Shown here in pieces: positions 17,404 through 28,264 of a stretch of DNA of 64,000 nt. A program made the position numbers and the translations under genes. Below the pieces are notes generated by a model. It made no database searches. It was given only the letters and a program-made list of their open reading frames with translations, and was not told the DNA's origin. Source of the DNA: an uncultured Propionivibrio sp. (lineage in GTDB: Bacteria; Pseudomonadota; Gammaproteobacteria; Burkholderiales; Rhodocyclaceae); assembly GCF_963666255.1 (NCBI RefSeq), contig NZ_OY762655.1:1-64000 (forward strand). Direction: 5' to 3'. How positions within the stretch are numbered: position 1 is the first letter of the stretch; each line of letters begins with the position of its first letter.

Positions 17404-18459
17404 TCACTTCTGCATGATGTCGGTGAACTTCTTGATCGTCGCTTCCTTGTCGCTGAGTTGGCCGGCGGCGTCGGGCTTCTTGGTGCCGCGCACTTCGGCT
17501 TCCTTTTCGGCGGCCATCTTGCGGTAGTCGACCGGCAGCGCGCGCTTCATCGCCTCGTCGGCGGGCGGCAGCACGGCCTTGAAGCGGTCGGGGATCTTGA
17601 CGTCGGTGCGGACCGGGAGGGTGCCGTCCTCGGCGATGATCGCCTGGCCTTCCCTGGAAACGAGGAAGTCGACGAACTTCTTAGCCGCTTCCGCGTTCGG
17701 GCTGTTCTTGAAGATCGCGACCGGGCTTGGAATGACGAGCATTTCGGGCGGGAAGACGAGCGCCAGGTTGGCGCCTTTGTCGACCTTGTCGAGCGTGATG
17801 TAGTCGACGCCGAGACAGCCGACGAGGTCGCCCGAGGCCGTGTCGTCGACGACCTGTCCGGAGCCCTTGCCGATCTTGGCGCCGTTGGCGCGCAAGGCTT
17901 CGAAGTATTGCCAGCCCAACTTCTGGGCGATGACTTCGACGCTCATGAAGGCCGTGCCGGACAGCGCCGGGTTGGCGATGCCGAAGGCGCCCTTGAAGGC
18001 CGGCTTCTTGAGGTCGTCCCAGGTTTTCGGCGCTTCCTTGACGAAGCGCGTGTTGTAGGCGATCCCGATGGTGCCGAGGCGGGCCGGGGTGAACGAACCG
18101 TCATAGTCAGGCAGCGGGTTGATCAGCGCCTTGCTTTCGGTCGGTATGTACTTGAGCAGCAGGCCGCCGGCCTTGAGTTGGTAGAAGTCCGGGATCTCGC
18201 TGGTCCACAGCACGTCGGCGAGGATCTTGCCGGACTCGCGCTCGGCGGCGATCTTGGCCATCAGCTTGCCGGCGCCGGCCGACTGGAAGTCGATCTTGAT
18301 GTCCGGGTATTTCTTGGTGAACGCGGTTTTCAGACCGCTGACCATCGATTCCTTCATCGAGGTGTAGACGTAGAGCTTTTGCTGTGCGCTGGCCGTCAGC
18401 GGGAGTGCCGCAAAGCAGACGGCGGCGGCGCAGAGGGAGACGAGTTTCCGACAATGCAT
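17404..18459 (-). CDS. ABC transporter substrate-binding protein (Fe(III)/AEP type)
   Basis: A 351-residue periplasmic binding protein with a clear signal peptide (residues 1-25, cleavage after TASA). KLYVYTSMKESMVSGLKTAF, DVLWTSEIPDF and KKFVDFLVSREGQ are typical of the ferric iron / 2-aminoethylphosphonate class. The paired tyrosines (NYYW) that bind iron in Neisseria FbpA are not seen, so iron is uncertain. It is the first gene of the cluster, with a strong AGGAGG ribosome-binding site; the promoter should lie in 18460-18630. Confidence 0.85.
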   Translation of the reverse strand: MHCRKLVSLCAAAVCFAALPLTASAQQKLYVYTSMKESMVSGLKTAFTKKYPDIKIDFQSAGAGKLMAKIAAERESGKILADVLWTSEIPDFYQLKAGGLLLKYIPTESKALINPLPDYDGSFTPARLGTIGIAYNTRFVKEAPKTWDDLKKPAFKGAFGIANPALSGTAFMSVEVIAQKLGWQYFEALRANGAKIGKGSGQVVDDTASGDLVGCLGVDYITLDKVDKGANLALVFPPEMLVIPSPVAIFKNSPNAEAAKKFVDFLVSREGQAIIAEDGTLPVRTDVKIPDRFKAVLPPADEAMKRALPVDYRKMAAEKEAEVRGTKKPDAAGQLSDKEATIKKFTDIMQK

Positions 18460-18632
18460 GATTTTCCTCCTGAGGATGTGGGCGGCCGGTCGACGCGGAA
18501 TGGCCGCGGCGCTGTCGCTCTGGTGCGCAATCTAGAGCGGCCGCAACAGGCAGGCAAATCACATTTGATAATCGGCGCGATCACTCCGGCTTGGGGGGAG
18601 ACCGCCGGAGGCCGTCGGCCCGGGCTGCGGCG

Positions 18633-20507
18633 TCAGCGGCGGCCGGTTTTCAGGTGCCCGATGACATGCATCTCGCAGGCCCGGCAGTCGAAGCGGAGCG
18701 TCAGGCGATCCTTGCCGTGAATGAGTTGCAGCGGCTCGGGGCGGACGCCCTTGACCTGTTTCGGGCAGAGCTTGAGGCTGAAGCGGACGCAATGCCTGGT
18801 CACCATCAGCGATACCTCGCCGGGTTCCTGGTTGCATTCGTAGGCGGGTTCGATGCGCGTGACACCGTGTTTTTCGTAGAAGGCGCGGGCGCCGGCATTG
18901 AAGACGTTGCCGAGATAGGAGAGTGCCTCCTGCGGGTAGGTCGCCGGCGGGACCTGCGGCGCGGTGCGTTCGGGCCGGCGATAGGCGGCGGCGCGCGCCG
19001 TGTCGAGCGCCTCGATCGCCTCGCGGCGCAGCGCGTTGAGCAACGAGGCCGGGATGAAGCGTGGTGTCGCGAGCTCGACCTCGATCGTTGCGGCCGCGTA
19101 GATCGTGTTGCCAAGCTTGGCGAGACCTTCGCGCAGCGCTGCCAGCGCCTGATCGCCGTCGCGGGCCGGTTCGAGCGGCTGGGTGACGGTGGCTTTGGCC
19201 GTGATGCCGCGATCGTCGGTCAGTTGCAACACCAGTCCGTCGGCGTTTTCGCCGAGCCGGATCCGCAGCGGGATGCGCCGTTCGGCCGATTTTTTCTCGA
19301 GTGCGCGTTCGAAGATTTGGTCGTGATTGCGGAAAATTTTCGTGCCGACCTGCAGCCCGGCCGGCAGGCGCCCGTCGGTGAGCGAGGGCGACAGGCGGAA
19401 GCCGCTGTCGATCGGCGTGGCGATATTGACGCGCAGTCCGGTCAGTTCGCCGTCGGTGGTATAGAAACTGAGGCCGTCGCCGTTGTGCAGCGTTGCTTGG
19501 GTCGCGAGGTCGAATTCCTTGCGTCCGAGCCGGGCGATTTCGCCAATGGCTTCGCCGGCAAATTTCGGCGAATCGAAGGCGCCGATGTCGATCTGGCGAC
19601 CGTTGACGAAATAATCGGTGGCGCCGCGATGGAAAGTCTTGTCCGGATTCGGTGTGAACTGGAAGGTGCTGCGGCCTGACGAAGCGCGACGCAAGGCCGG
19701 TTGTCCGTCGAGGAGGGCCTCGAGTCGCTGGCGGTAGTGGGCGGTGACGTTCTTGACATAGGCGAGGTCCTTGAGCCGGCCTTCGATCTTGAACGAGCGG
19801 ATGCCGGCGTCGATCAGCGCCGCGAGGTTGTCGGTCTGGTTGTTGTCCTTGAGCGAGAGCACGTGTTTGCGTTCGAGCAGGACGGTTCCGCCGCTATCGG
19901 CGACGGTGTAGGGCAGGCGGCAGGCCTGCGAGCATTCGCCGCGGTTGGCGCTGCGCCCGGTCTGCGCGTGGCTCAGGTAGCACTGGCCGCTGTAACTGAC
20001 GCAGAGCGCGCCGTGGACGAAGAATTCGAGGGTGGCCGTGGTCTGGGCGGCGATCTCGCAAATCTGCGCCAGCGACAGTTCGCGCGCCAGCACCATCTGG
20101 GAAAAACCGACGGCGTCGAGAAAGCGGGCTTTTTCCGGCGTGCGGATGTCGCATTGTGTACTGGCATGCAGCGCGATCGGCGGCAGGTCGCAGTCGAGCA
20201 GGCCCATGTCCTGGACGATCAGCGCGTCGGCGCCGGCGTTCCAGCTCTGCCAGGCGATCTCGCGCGCCTGAGCGAGTTCGCGGTCATCGACGATGGTGTT
20301 GAGCGCGACCAGCACACGGGCGTTGAAGCGGTGGGCGTGGCGGGCGAGACGCTCGATGTCGGCGATGCCGTTGCCGGCGTCGCTGCGGGCGCCGAAACTC
20401 GGACCGCCGATGTAGACGGCGTCGGCGCCATGGGTGATGGCTTCGATGCCGAAATCGGCGTTCTTGGCGGGAGCCAGGAGTTCGAGGAAGGGCGTGCGCG
20501 CGGTCAT
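18633..20507 (-). CDS. rlhA: 23S rRNA C2501 hydroxylase RlhA (peptidase U32 family)
   Basis: A 624-residue U32-family protein that aligns along its whole length with E. coli RlhA (YdcP), which hydroxylates C2501 of 23S rRNA. The U32 signature EFFVHGALCVSYSGQCYLS lies near residue 165 and is followed by SHAQTGRSANRGECSQ and ACRLPY, with the conserved cysteines. The C-terminal part ends LRFDCRACEMHVIGHLK, again as in RlhA. The start at MTARTPFLELLAPA matches the family N-terminus; the 22 residues further upstream are not conserved. Confidence 0.88.
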   Translation of the reverse strand: MTARTPFLELLAPAKNADFGIEAITHGADAVYIGGPSFGARSDAGNGIADIERLARHAHRFNARVLVALNTIVDDRELAQAREIAWQSWNAGADALIVQDMGLLDCDLPPIALHASTQCDIRTPEKARFLDAVGFSQMVLARELSLAQICEIAAQTTATLEFFVHGALCVSYSGQCYLSHAQTGRSANRGECSQACRLPYTVADSGGTVLLERKHVLSLKDNNQTDNLAALIDAGIRSFKIEGRLKDLAYVKNVTAHYRQRLEALLDGQPALRRASSGRSTFQFTPNPDKTFHRGATDYFVNGRQIDIGAFDSPKFAGEAIGEIARLGRKEFDLATQATLHNGDGLSFYTTDGELTGLRVNIATPIDSGFRLSPSLTDGRLPAGLQVGTKIFRNHDQIFERALEKKSAERRIPLRIRLGENADGLVLQLTDDRGITAKATVTQPLEPARDGDQALAALREGLAKLGNTIYAAATIEVELATPRFIPASLLNALRREAIEALDTARAAAYRRPERTAPQVPPATYPQEALSYLGNVFNAGARAFYEKHGVTRIEPAYECNQEPGEVSLMVTRHCVRFSLKLCPKQVKGVRPEPLQLIHGKDRLTLRFDCRACEMHVIGHLKTGRR

Positions 20508-20697
20508 GAGCTGGGTTTTGCAAACGGGGCCGTATTGTAAATCATTCCTAAGTGCTTGATCGAAAAGTGGCAAGAGGGCGGTGCCGGCGTTTCTGGTAAA
20601 AATTTTTCAAAATTATTAAAAATTGTGTCAACCGCTCTCAATAGGCCGCGTTATTTGGCCCATGGTGGGAAATCCACTGTTTCTGACGGAGCAAATT

Positions 20698-20982
20698 ATG
20701 GGCAGTCTGAGTAACGAATCCTTTGATGAGTTTCTGGATTCCTTGAAACAGGCGGGCGTTGCGATCAGCAACGAGCGCGAATTGCGCGAACGTCTGGCCG
20801 AAGCACAACGCTGGCGCTTTGCCTTTGCGACGCTTGCGTCGAACGGGCGGCCGCTGGGGATCAGCTTCCAGGATGCGACTTCCGGCGTCAATCACGCCGA
20901 AATCCATCGCACCTTCAGCCAGTTCGAGTTCCCCGAGAGCATGGAAGCGGCCTTCGCCGCCAGCCTGCGCGCCGAACACTGA
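20698..20982 (+). CDS. Small hypothetical protein, 94 residues
   Basis: I do not recognise this protein. It is soluble, acidic and helical (SFDEFLDSLKQAGVAIS, then RELRERLAEAQRWRFAFATL), with no signal peptide. The ATG at 20698 has a good ACGGAG site eight bases upstream, so it was preferred over upstream starts. The 5' region (20595-20635) is unusually AT-rich and probably holds the promoter. A strong terminator follows at 21023, so it is a single-gene unit. Confidence 0.6.
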   Translation: MGSLSNESFDEFLDSLKQAGVAISNERELRERLAEAQRWRFAFATLASNGRPLGISFQDATSGVNHAEIHRTFSQFEFPESMEAAFAASLRAEH

Positions 20983-21022
20983 AATTTTGTTTTCGGTCTC
21001 GCGGCCGAAAACCCGGATCGTC

Positions 21023-21053
21023 GAAATAACCCGCCTTCCCGGCGGGTTATTTC
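21023..21053 (+). terminator. Rho-independent terminator
   Basis: A perfect 13-bp stem, GAAATAACCCGCC / GGCGGGTTATTTC, with a five-base loop and a following ATTTTGG. It ends the small gene at 20698-20982. Confidence 0.85.
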
Positions 21054-21154
21054 ATTTTGGGCCCCTGTGACGTGAACGGTCGGTGTTGGCGTGATGTATG
21101 ATGTCCGCCTTTCCGATCCGACTGCCATGCCTCCGATTGCGGGGGCCGACCCCG

Positions 21155-22234
21155 ATGTCCGATACCCCTCCACCCCGAGTCGCCACAAAGCCCGTGCTGT
21201 TGTGGCTGTCGCTGTTTTCCGTCTCCTTGCTTGCGGGTGCGGGCCTCGTCTGGCTCGACGTGCCCGCCGCCTTTTTCGTCGGTGCGGTCGTCTGCGGCCT
21301 GATTTTCAGCCTCTCCGGCAGCGGTTTGAAGCTGTCGCGGCGTTTCTTTTTCTGTGCCCAGGCGCTGGTCGGCTGTTCGGTGGCCAAGAGCATGTCGCCG
21401 CAGATTTTCGGTGTGCTTGCCGCCAACTGGCTGGTCTTTGCCGGCATGGTCTGCAGCTCGGTCGTTGCCGGCGGCCTCGTCGGCTGGTGCATGACCCGCT
21501 TCCATATCCTGCCGGGCAACACCGCCGCCTGGGGGTCGTCGCCGGGCGGCGCCGCGGCGATGGTGGCGATGGCCGAATCGTTCGGTGCCGACGCGCGCCT
21601 GGTGGCGATGATGCAGTATCTGCGTGTCCTCGTCGTCGTGCTCTCGGCCTCGATGGTGGCGCACTGGCTGGCGGTGCCGCAACCGGTCACGTCAGTGGCG
21701 GCGTCGCCATGGTCGTTCGCCGCGCTGTTTCAGGGTCAGCCGGTGCAGATGGCGCTGACGCTGGCGATTGCCGTCGTCAGCAGCGTGATCGCCGTTCGTC
21801 TGCGCATTCCCGCCGGTCCCTTGCTGGCGACGATGATTGTCGGCGCCATCTTCAATTCGGCCGGCGTCATCGAGTTCCGCCTGCCCAATGCCTTCCAGAT
21901 CGGCGCCTCGGTGCTGGTCGGTTGGTACGTCGGGCTGGGTTTCAATCGCGCCTTGCTGATCGCAACCCTGCGTAAGCTGCACTGGCTGTTCTTTTCGGCT
22001 TTCCTGCTGATCGGCTTGTGTGCTTTCTTCGCCTGGTCGCTCTATCACTTCTCGCATTGCGATCCGCTGACCGCCTATCTGGCGACGACGCCGGGGGGCC
22101 TCGATTCAGTCATCCTGCTGGCCATGGGCGCCAATACCGACGTGCCTTTCGTCGTCGCGGCGCAGACCCTGCGCCTGTTCCTGGTCATCCTCACCGGCCC
22201 CTTCGTCGCACGCCTGATTTGCCGCTTCGCCTGA
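21155..22234 (+). CDS. AbrB family transmembrane protein
   Basis: A 359-residue polytopic membrane protein of the AbrB family (PF05145, putative ammonia-monooxygenase regulator / transporter). Two internal repeats are visible: a first half with LPGNTAAWGSSPGGAAAMVA and a second half with AYLATTPGGLDSVILLAMGA, the paired TPGG/SPGG hallmarks. About 10 membrane segments. The transported substrate is unknown. The ATG at 21155 was chosen; an in-frame ATG at 21098 would add 19 residues without a better ribosome-binding site. Confidence 0.82.
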   Translation: MSDTPPPRVATKPVLLWLSLFSVSLLAGAGLVWLDVPAAFFVGAVVCGLIFSLSGSGLKLSRRFFFCAQALVGCSVAKSMSPQIFGVLAANWLVFAGMVCSSVVAGGLVGWCMTRFHILPGNTAAWGSSPGGAAAMVAMAESFGADARLVAMMQYLRVLVVVLSASMVAHWLAVPQPVTSVAASPWSFAALFQGQPVQMALTLAIAVVSSVIAVRLRIPAGPLLATMIVGAIFNSAGVIEFRLPNAFQIGASVLVGWYVGLGFNRALLIATLRKLHWLFFSAFLLIGLCAFFAWSLYHFSHCDPLTAYLATTPGGLDSVILLAMGANTDVPFVVAAQTLRLFLVILTGPFVARLICRFA

Positions 22235-22251
22235 CGCCAGTGCAAAACGAA

Positions 22252-22278
22252 AAAAGGCCCGCGTTCTGCGGGCCTTTT
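22252..22278. terminator. Bidirectional Rho-independent terminator
   Basis: An 11-bp stem, AAAAGGCCCGC / GCGGGCCTTTT, with a five-base loop. It lies between the convergent abrB-like and ettA genes and has A-tract and T-tract flanks for both directions. Confidence 0.88.
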
Positions 22279-22295
22279 GTTGGGTAAGCCGGTAA

Positions 22296-23960
<1,665 letters not shown>

Positions 23961-24048
23961 GGGCGTTGATTTCGAGAATGAATATGGAAAAACCGCAAGT
24001 TTACCCGAGCCGGCGGCTGTGTGGCGCGTTGCGGTACAGGAATAAAAA

Positions 24049-24072
24049 AGGCGGACCGTTGCCGGTCCGCCT
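24049..24072 (-). terminator. Rho-independent terminator of the flavocytochrome gene
   Basis: A 10-bp stem, AGGCGGACCG / CGGTCCGCCT, with a TTGC loop and an A-run on the plus strand (T-run in the minus transcript). It lies 21 bases after the flavocytochrome stop codon. Confidence 0.85.
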
Positions 24073-24093
24073 CTTGCGTTGCCAGGATCTGGC

Positions 24094-25890
24094 TTACTTG
24101 CTGTCCTTGACCATCTTGAGCGCGTTGGCGCCGGCGATGCGGCCGAAGGTGATCGTCTCGGAGATCGAGTTGCCGCCGAGGCGGTTCTTGCCGTGCACGC
24201 CGCCGGTGACTTCACCCGCCGCCAGCAGGCCCGGAACGATCTTGCCGTCCTTGCCGATGACTTGCGTGTCGCGGTTGATCTTCAGTCCGCCCATCGTGTA
24301 GTGGATGCCGGGCTTGACTTCGATGGCGTAGAACTTCGGCGTGCGGATGGCGCGCGGCATGTCGGGACGGCCGAATTCGCTGTCCTTCTTGGCATCGAAC
24401 GACTTGTTGTAGGTGTCGATGCTGCGTGCCAGCACGTCGGCCGGGGCGCCGATCGCCTTGGCCAGGGCCTCGACCGAGTCGCCTTCCTTGACGAGGCCGA
24501 GTTCGAAGTAGCCGTCGATCTGCTTGAGGCTCTTGTGGATCACCGAGTCGAAGACCAGGTAGGCCGAGCCGCCAGGCTGCGCCAGCGTCGCCTGCGAGGC
24601 CTTGTCACGCGTCGTCAGTTCGTTCACGAAGCGCTTGCCGTCGCGGTTGATCAGGATCGCGCCGTTGCCGCGTACGGCTTCGGTGATCAGGATGCGGCTG
24701 CCGGCAGCGACGGTCGGGTGGATCTGGATTTCCTTCATGTCGATCAGCTGGCCGCCGGCCTGTTCGCCGATCAGCATGCCGTCGCCGGTGGCGCCCGGCT
24801 GGTTCGACGTCGTCATGCCGACGTATTGCGGCTGGTACTGGGCGATCATTCCCTGGTTGGCCGAGAAACCACCCGCGGTCATGACGACAGCCTTGGCCAG
24901 GATGGTGTAGGTGCCGCTGTGCTTGCCTTCGATGACGGCGCCGATGACGCGGCCCGAGCCGTCTTCGACGAGCTTGAGCACCTTGCTATTGACGCGCACG
25001 TCGAGCTTGCGGTCGGCAGCATTCTTCTTCAGCACGTTGGTGATGTGCGAGCCGACGGCGGCGCCGCCGGTCGGGCGGTGCGTGCGGTAGTTGGTCGCGC
25101 CGGCCATCTGGCCGATGTCGCTGATGTCGGCACCGATCGAGGTCAGCCAGTCGACCGACGAGGCCGACTTGGTCGCCAGGATCTTGACCAGCTCGGCGTC
25201 ATTGGCGTTGCCGCCGCCCTTCATTGTGTCGCTGATCATCACGTCAACCGAATCCTTGATGCCTTTTTTCTTCTGGAAGACGGTTTCGGCGGCGTTCATG
25301 CCGCCGGCCGACAGCGCGCTGTTGCCGCCGGTGATCGGCTGCTTCTCGACCAGGATGACCTTGGCGCCACCGTCATGCGCGGTGATCGCGGCGGTGAATC
25401 CAGCTGCGCCGGCGCCGATGACGAGGACATCGGTCTTCTCGACGCCGCGGGCGTTGATTGCGAGGCGCTCGACCTTCTTGACCGGCGCCTTGCCGCCGGG
25501 GATCGACATATCGAAGGTGTGGCAGTTGTTGCAGTAAACCTTCGACTCGCTGTGTCCGCTATGGCAGGAAGTGCAGCTGATCGTGCCGAGGTGCGAGCGG
25601 TGCGGGGTGATATGCCCCTTGGCTGAGGCGGCGAGTTCGCCGAGCGTGCCGTGGCATTCGACGCACGTCGCGTTCACGACCGTTTCGTTGTCGTCGACGG
25701 CGATCTTGTCCTGCTGCTTTTCTTCATGACAACCGACACAGGTCACCTTCTTGCCCTTGTGCAGTTCTTCGAGGGATATGTTGCTGTATTTGTTGGTGGT
25801 GGCATCGGCGGCCGCCGCGGTCCCTGCGCACAACAGCCCAAGCGAGGCAAGGGCGATGGCGGCGATACTTCTGAGTGTTGTTTTTTTCAT
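24094..25890 (-). CDS. Periplasmic flavocytochrome c fumarate reductase
   Basis: A 598-residue single-chain fumarate reductase of the Shewanella Fcc3 type. A signal peptide (1-28) is followed by a tetrahaem domain with four CxxCH motifs (C51-H55, C76-H80, C106-H110, C120-H124) and an FAD domain starting at GAGAAG (159-164). The expected active-site residues are visible: IQIHPT, TTRDKAS (acid Arg), GIHYTMGGL and RLGGNSI. It probably takes electrons from a quinol dehydrogenase to reduce fumarate in the periplasm; no CymA/NapC partner is nearby. It is a single-gene unit with its own terminator. A related urocanate or methacrylate reductase is an alternative. Confidence 0.9.
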   Translation of the reverse strand: MKKTTLRSIAAIALASLGLLCAGTAAAADATTNKYSNISLEELHKGKKVTCVGCHEEKQQDKIAVDDNETVVNATCVECHGTLGELAASAKGHITPHRSHLGTISCTSCHSGHSESKVYCNNCHTFDMSIPGGKAPVKKVERLAINARGVEKTDVLVIGAGAAGFTAAITAHDGGAKVILVEKQPITGGNSALSAGGMNAAETVFQKKKGIKDSVDVMISDTMKGGGNANDAELVKILATKSASSVDWLTSIGADISDIGQMAGATNYRTHRPTGGAAVGSHITNVLKKNAADRKLDVRVNSKVLKLVEDGSGRVIGAVIEGKHSGTYTILAKAVVMTAGGFSANQGMIAQYQPQYVGMTTSNQPGATGDGMLIGEQAGGQLIDMKEIQIHPTVAAGSRILITEAVRGNGAILINRDGKRFVNELTTRDKASQATLAQPGGSAYLVFDSVIHKSLKQIDGYFELGLVKEGDSVEALAKAIGAPADVLARSIDTYNKSFDAKKDSEFGRPDMPRAIRTPKFYAIEVKPGIHYTMGGLKINRDTQVIGKDGKIVPGLLAAGEVTGGVHGKNRLGGNSISETITFGRIAGANALKMVKDSK

Positions 25891-26029
25891 GGAATGTTTC
25901 CTCTTCCGTCAGAGTGAGGCATTGCGAAGATCGGCTCCCTGCAGACACAGAACGCCAATCCCATAGGTATATCAAAAACGGATAGGACAATGCTATTGCG
26001 GAAATCCGAAGGTAGCCGCGGCGCGCGGC

Positions 26030-27520
26030 TCAGTTCGCTCCGATCGGCTCGCGGCAGACGCGGTTGCGGCCTTCTTCCTTGGCGTGCTGGAGCATCGCTT
26101 CGGCGCGGGCGATGAACTGGTCGGCCGTTTCGCCGGTGCGGAACAGCGCGACGCCGGCGCTGACGCTGACGCGCAGCGCCTCGTTCTCGAAGAAGTACAG
26201 GCTGTTCTCGACTTTTTCCCTGAGCGTGCAGGCGACCTGCGTCGCCGCTTCGAGGTCGGTGTCGGCCAACGAGATGAGGAACTCCTCACCGCCCCAGCGG
26301 CAGGCGACGTCGGATGCACGCAGGTTGTTGCGCAAGGTTTGGGCGATCTCGCTGAGAATCCGGTCGCCGGCCAGTGGTCCGCGCGTTTCGTTGATCGTCC
26401 TGAAATGGTCGATATCGATCAGGATGGCCGTCAGCGGCGTTTTCTGACGGGTCGCTTCGCGGATCTTCTGTGACAGCAGGACGTCGAGCGCACGGCGGTT
26501 GGACAACCCGGTCAGGCGGTCGGTTGTGGCGATGACTTCGAGTTGCTGTTGATGACGCAGGAGCGCCAGATGGACGACCCACAGGACGATCATCGTGGTG
26601 GTGAGGCACAGCAGCAGATTGATGATGAGGGTGCGTTGTACCGCGTTGAATGCCTGGTTGTCGGGTTTGTCGACGATCAGGAACCATTTCAGTTCGGGAA
26701 GGTGGCGGACGTTGAGGAAGTGGTGTTCGCCGGCGTTCGTGTATTCGAATGAGCCGCTGCTGGCTTTGAGGATTGCCGGGGCGATGTCGCGCAGTCCGGG
26801 AGCCTCCAAAATGCTGGAGACCGGCGCTGCCTGACTGCCGCTGCCGCGGTGTGCCCTGCCGCGCAGGGTTATCCTGCCGGCGGCATCGATCAGGAAGATG
26901 CCGCGGCCGTAACGTTCCTGATATTCGTCGATCAGGCGGGTGACCGTGTCGGCCGAGAGGCCGACGCCGGTGACGCCGATGAAATTGCCGTTGTAGTCGA
27001 GCACCCGGTAGTTGATGTAGATCGACATCGCGCCGGGGGTGATTTCGTCCGGGTCGACATTGATCTCGTGCGTTTCCTTCAGGTTGCGGACACGGGTATA
27101 CCAGACGTCGCGCGGATCCTGATCGTTCACCTTGCGGAGAATGCCGCGGGTCGAGTAGTACGCGCGCGTCCGTTCGGAAACGAAGAAACTGCTCGTGGCG
27201 CCGTAGTGGTCCTTGACTTCGTTCAGGTAGTGCGTCATTTGCGGCGTGTTGCGTTCACCGGCAATCACCCAGTCGCGCAGGAAGGTGTCGCGCGCCATCA
27301 TCGACGCAATCAGGGTCGGGCGAACCAGGTCTTTCTGGATTTCCGAATAAACGTTATCGGAGGTGAGCGGTAGCTCCGTGTTGATGATCGAGTCGCGGAT
27401 TTCGGCGCGGGAGACGTAGTAGTTGCTCAGCGAGGTCAACAAGAATCCCCCGCCCATCAGGAGAAATATGATCGTGATCAGGCGCGAATGGGTCGTCAGG
27501 CGTTGCTGGGCGGGAGCCAT
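26030..27520 (-). CDS. Membrane-bound diguanylate cyclase (Cache-GGDEF)
   Basis: A 496-residue signalling protein. A first membrane segment (about 13-33) and a second (about 300-325, LIINLLLCLTTTMIVLWVV) bracket a periplasmic Cache-like sensor domain. The C-terminal GGDEF domain contains DRLTGLSNRRALD, LIDIDHFRTIN and the catalytic GGEEF at 410-414. An RxxD inhibitory site (RASD, 401-404) lies five residues before it, so c-di-GMP feedback is likely. The ligand is unknown. It precedes the GcvR-like gene's stop region on the same strand, but with its own start. Confidence 0.88.
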   Translation of the reverse strand: MAPAQQRLTTHSRLITIIFLLMGGGFLLTSLSNYYVSRAEIRDSIINTELPLTSDNVYSEIQKDLVRPTLIASMMARDTFLRDWVIAGERNTPQMTHYLNEVKDHYGATSSFFVSERTRAYYSTRGILRKVNDQDPRDVWYTRVRNLKETHEINVDPDEITPGAMSIYINYRVLDYNGNFIGVTGVGLSADTVTRLIDEYQERYGRGIFLIDAAGRITLRGRAHRGSGSQAAPVSSILEAPGLRDIAPAILKASSGSFEYTNAGEHHFLNVRHLPELKWFLIVDKPDNQAFNAVQRTLIINLLLCLTTTMIVLWVVHLALLRHQQQLEVIATTDRLTGLSNRRALDVLLSQKIREATRQKTPLTAILIDIDHFRTINETRGPLAGDRILSEIAQTLRNNLRASDVACRWGGEEFLISLADTDLEAATQVACTLREKVENSLYFFENEALRVSVSAGVALFRTGETADQFIARAEAMLQHAKEEGRNRVCREPIGAN

Positions 27521-27535
27521 GAGAGCGCAGCGCGG

Positions 27536-28075
27536 TCAGTTGATCGTTTCGTCGAGTGTGATATCGACCATGAGGTCGTTCGAGAGGGTTTCGAGTTCGT
27601 GTTTGAGTGCCCGTGCGTCGAGTTCCGGTGCTGCGGTGAGTTCGGCGACGGCGTGGAAAAGCGTGCTGGCCGACATGGCTGCGCTTGACGTAAAGGTGGT
27701 CAGCGACTCGACGTTGATCGCCTGTTTCGCGAGCACCTGCGAGACTTCCCTGACGATGCCGATCCGGTCATGGCCGACGAGCGAGAGCTTGAGCTTGCGC
27801 TGGCCGCTTTCCTTCGCGGCCGGGGAGGGAGCGTCGGAGATCTCGGCCGTAACCCGAAGACCCGGCAGTGCGGCAAGCTCGGCCTTGAGCGCGTCGATCC
27901 GGTCGACCGGCAGGGTGATATTGACGATGCCGGCGAATTTTCCGGCCAGATGCGACATCGACGATTCGAGCCAGTTACCGTCATGGCGGCTGATTGTTGC
28001 GGCCAGCGATTCGACGAGGCCGGGGCGGTCGTCGCCGATGGCAGTGAGAATGAGTGAAGCGGTGGGAACGTTCAT
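27536..28075 (-). CDS. ACT-domain protein, GcvR-like
   Basis: A 179-residue protein built of two ACT domains (about 1-85 and 92-172: LILTAIGDDRPGLVESLAAT and LKLSLVGHDRIGIVREVSQV). This is the layout of GcvR, which in enterobacteria binds GcvA and represses the glycine cleavage operon in a glycine-dependent way. No GcvA is in the window, and the gcv operon 3.6 kb away has a riboswitch instead. A direct role in gcv control is therefore only a possibility. It is divergent from the thioredoxin-like gene. Confidence 0.75.
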   Translation of the reverse strand: MNVPTASLILTAIGDDRPGLVESLAATISRHDGNWLESSMSHLAGKFAGIVNITLPVDRIDALKAELAALPGLRVTAEISDAPSPAAKESGQRKLKLSLVGHDRIGIVREVSQVLAKQAINVESLTTFTSSAAMSASTLFHAVAELTAAPELDARALKHELETLSNDLMVDITLDETIN

Positions 28076-28264
28076 GGGGATCCCTCGTCATATACGACCG
28101 GCATTGGCGATTGGCCGGTGCAAGGAAACTCCTGACGAGTATAGCATCGCGGTCCGCCGGCCTGGCTCCTTTTGCCGGCGTTTCGCTCAAGGTGTCGTTG
28201 CGGCGTCGATATAATGGAACTTTGCGACCGTCATCGGGCGCCTTGTTGATATGAAAGGAATGCA

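Noticed and set aside
14499-17417. Open frame of 972 codons on the plus strand
   Set aside because: It lies antisense to an ABC permease and two ATPase genes with clear motifs; its composition (Asp, Arg, Gly, Val rich) is that of a GC-rich shadow frame.
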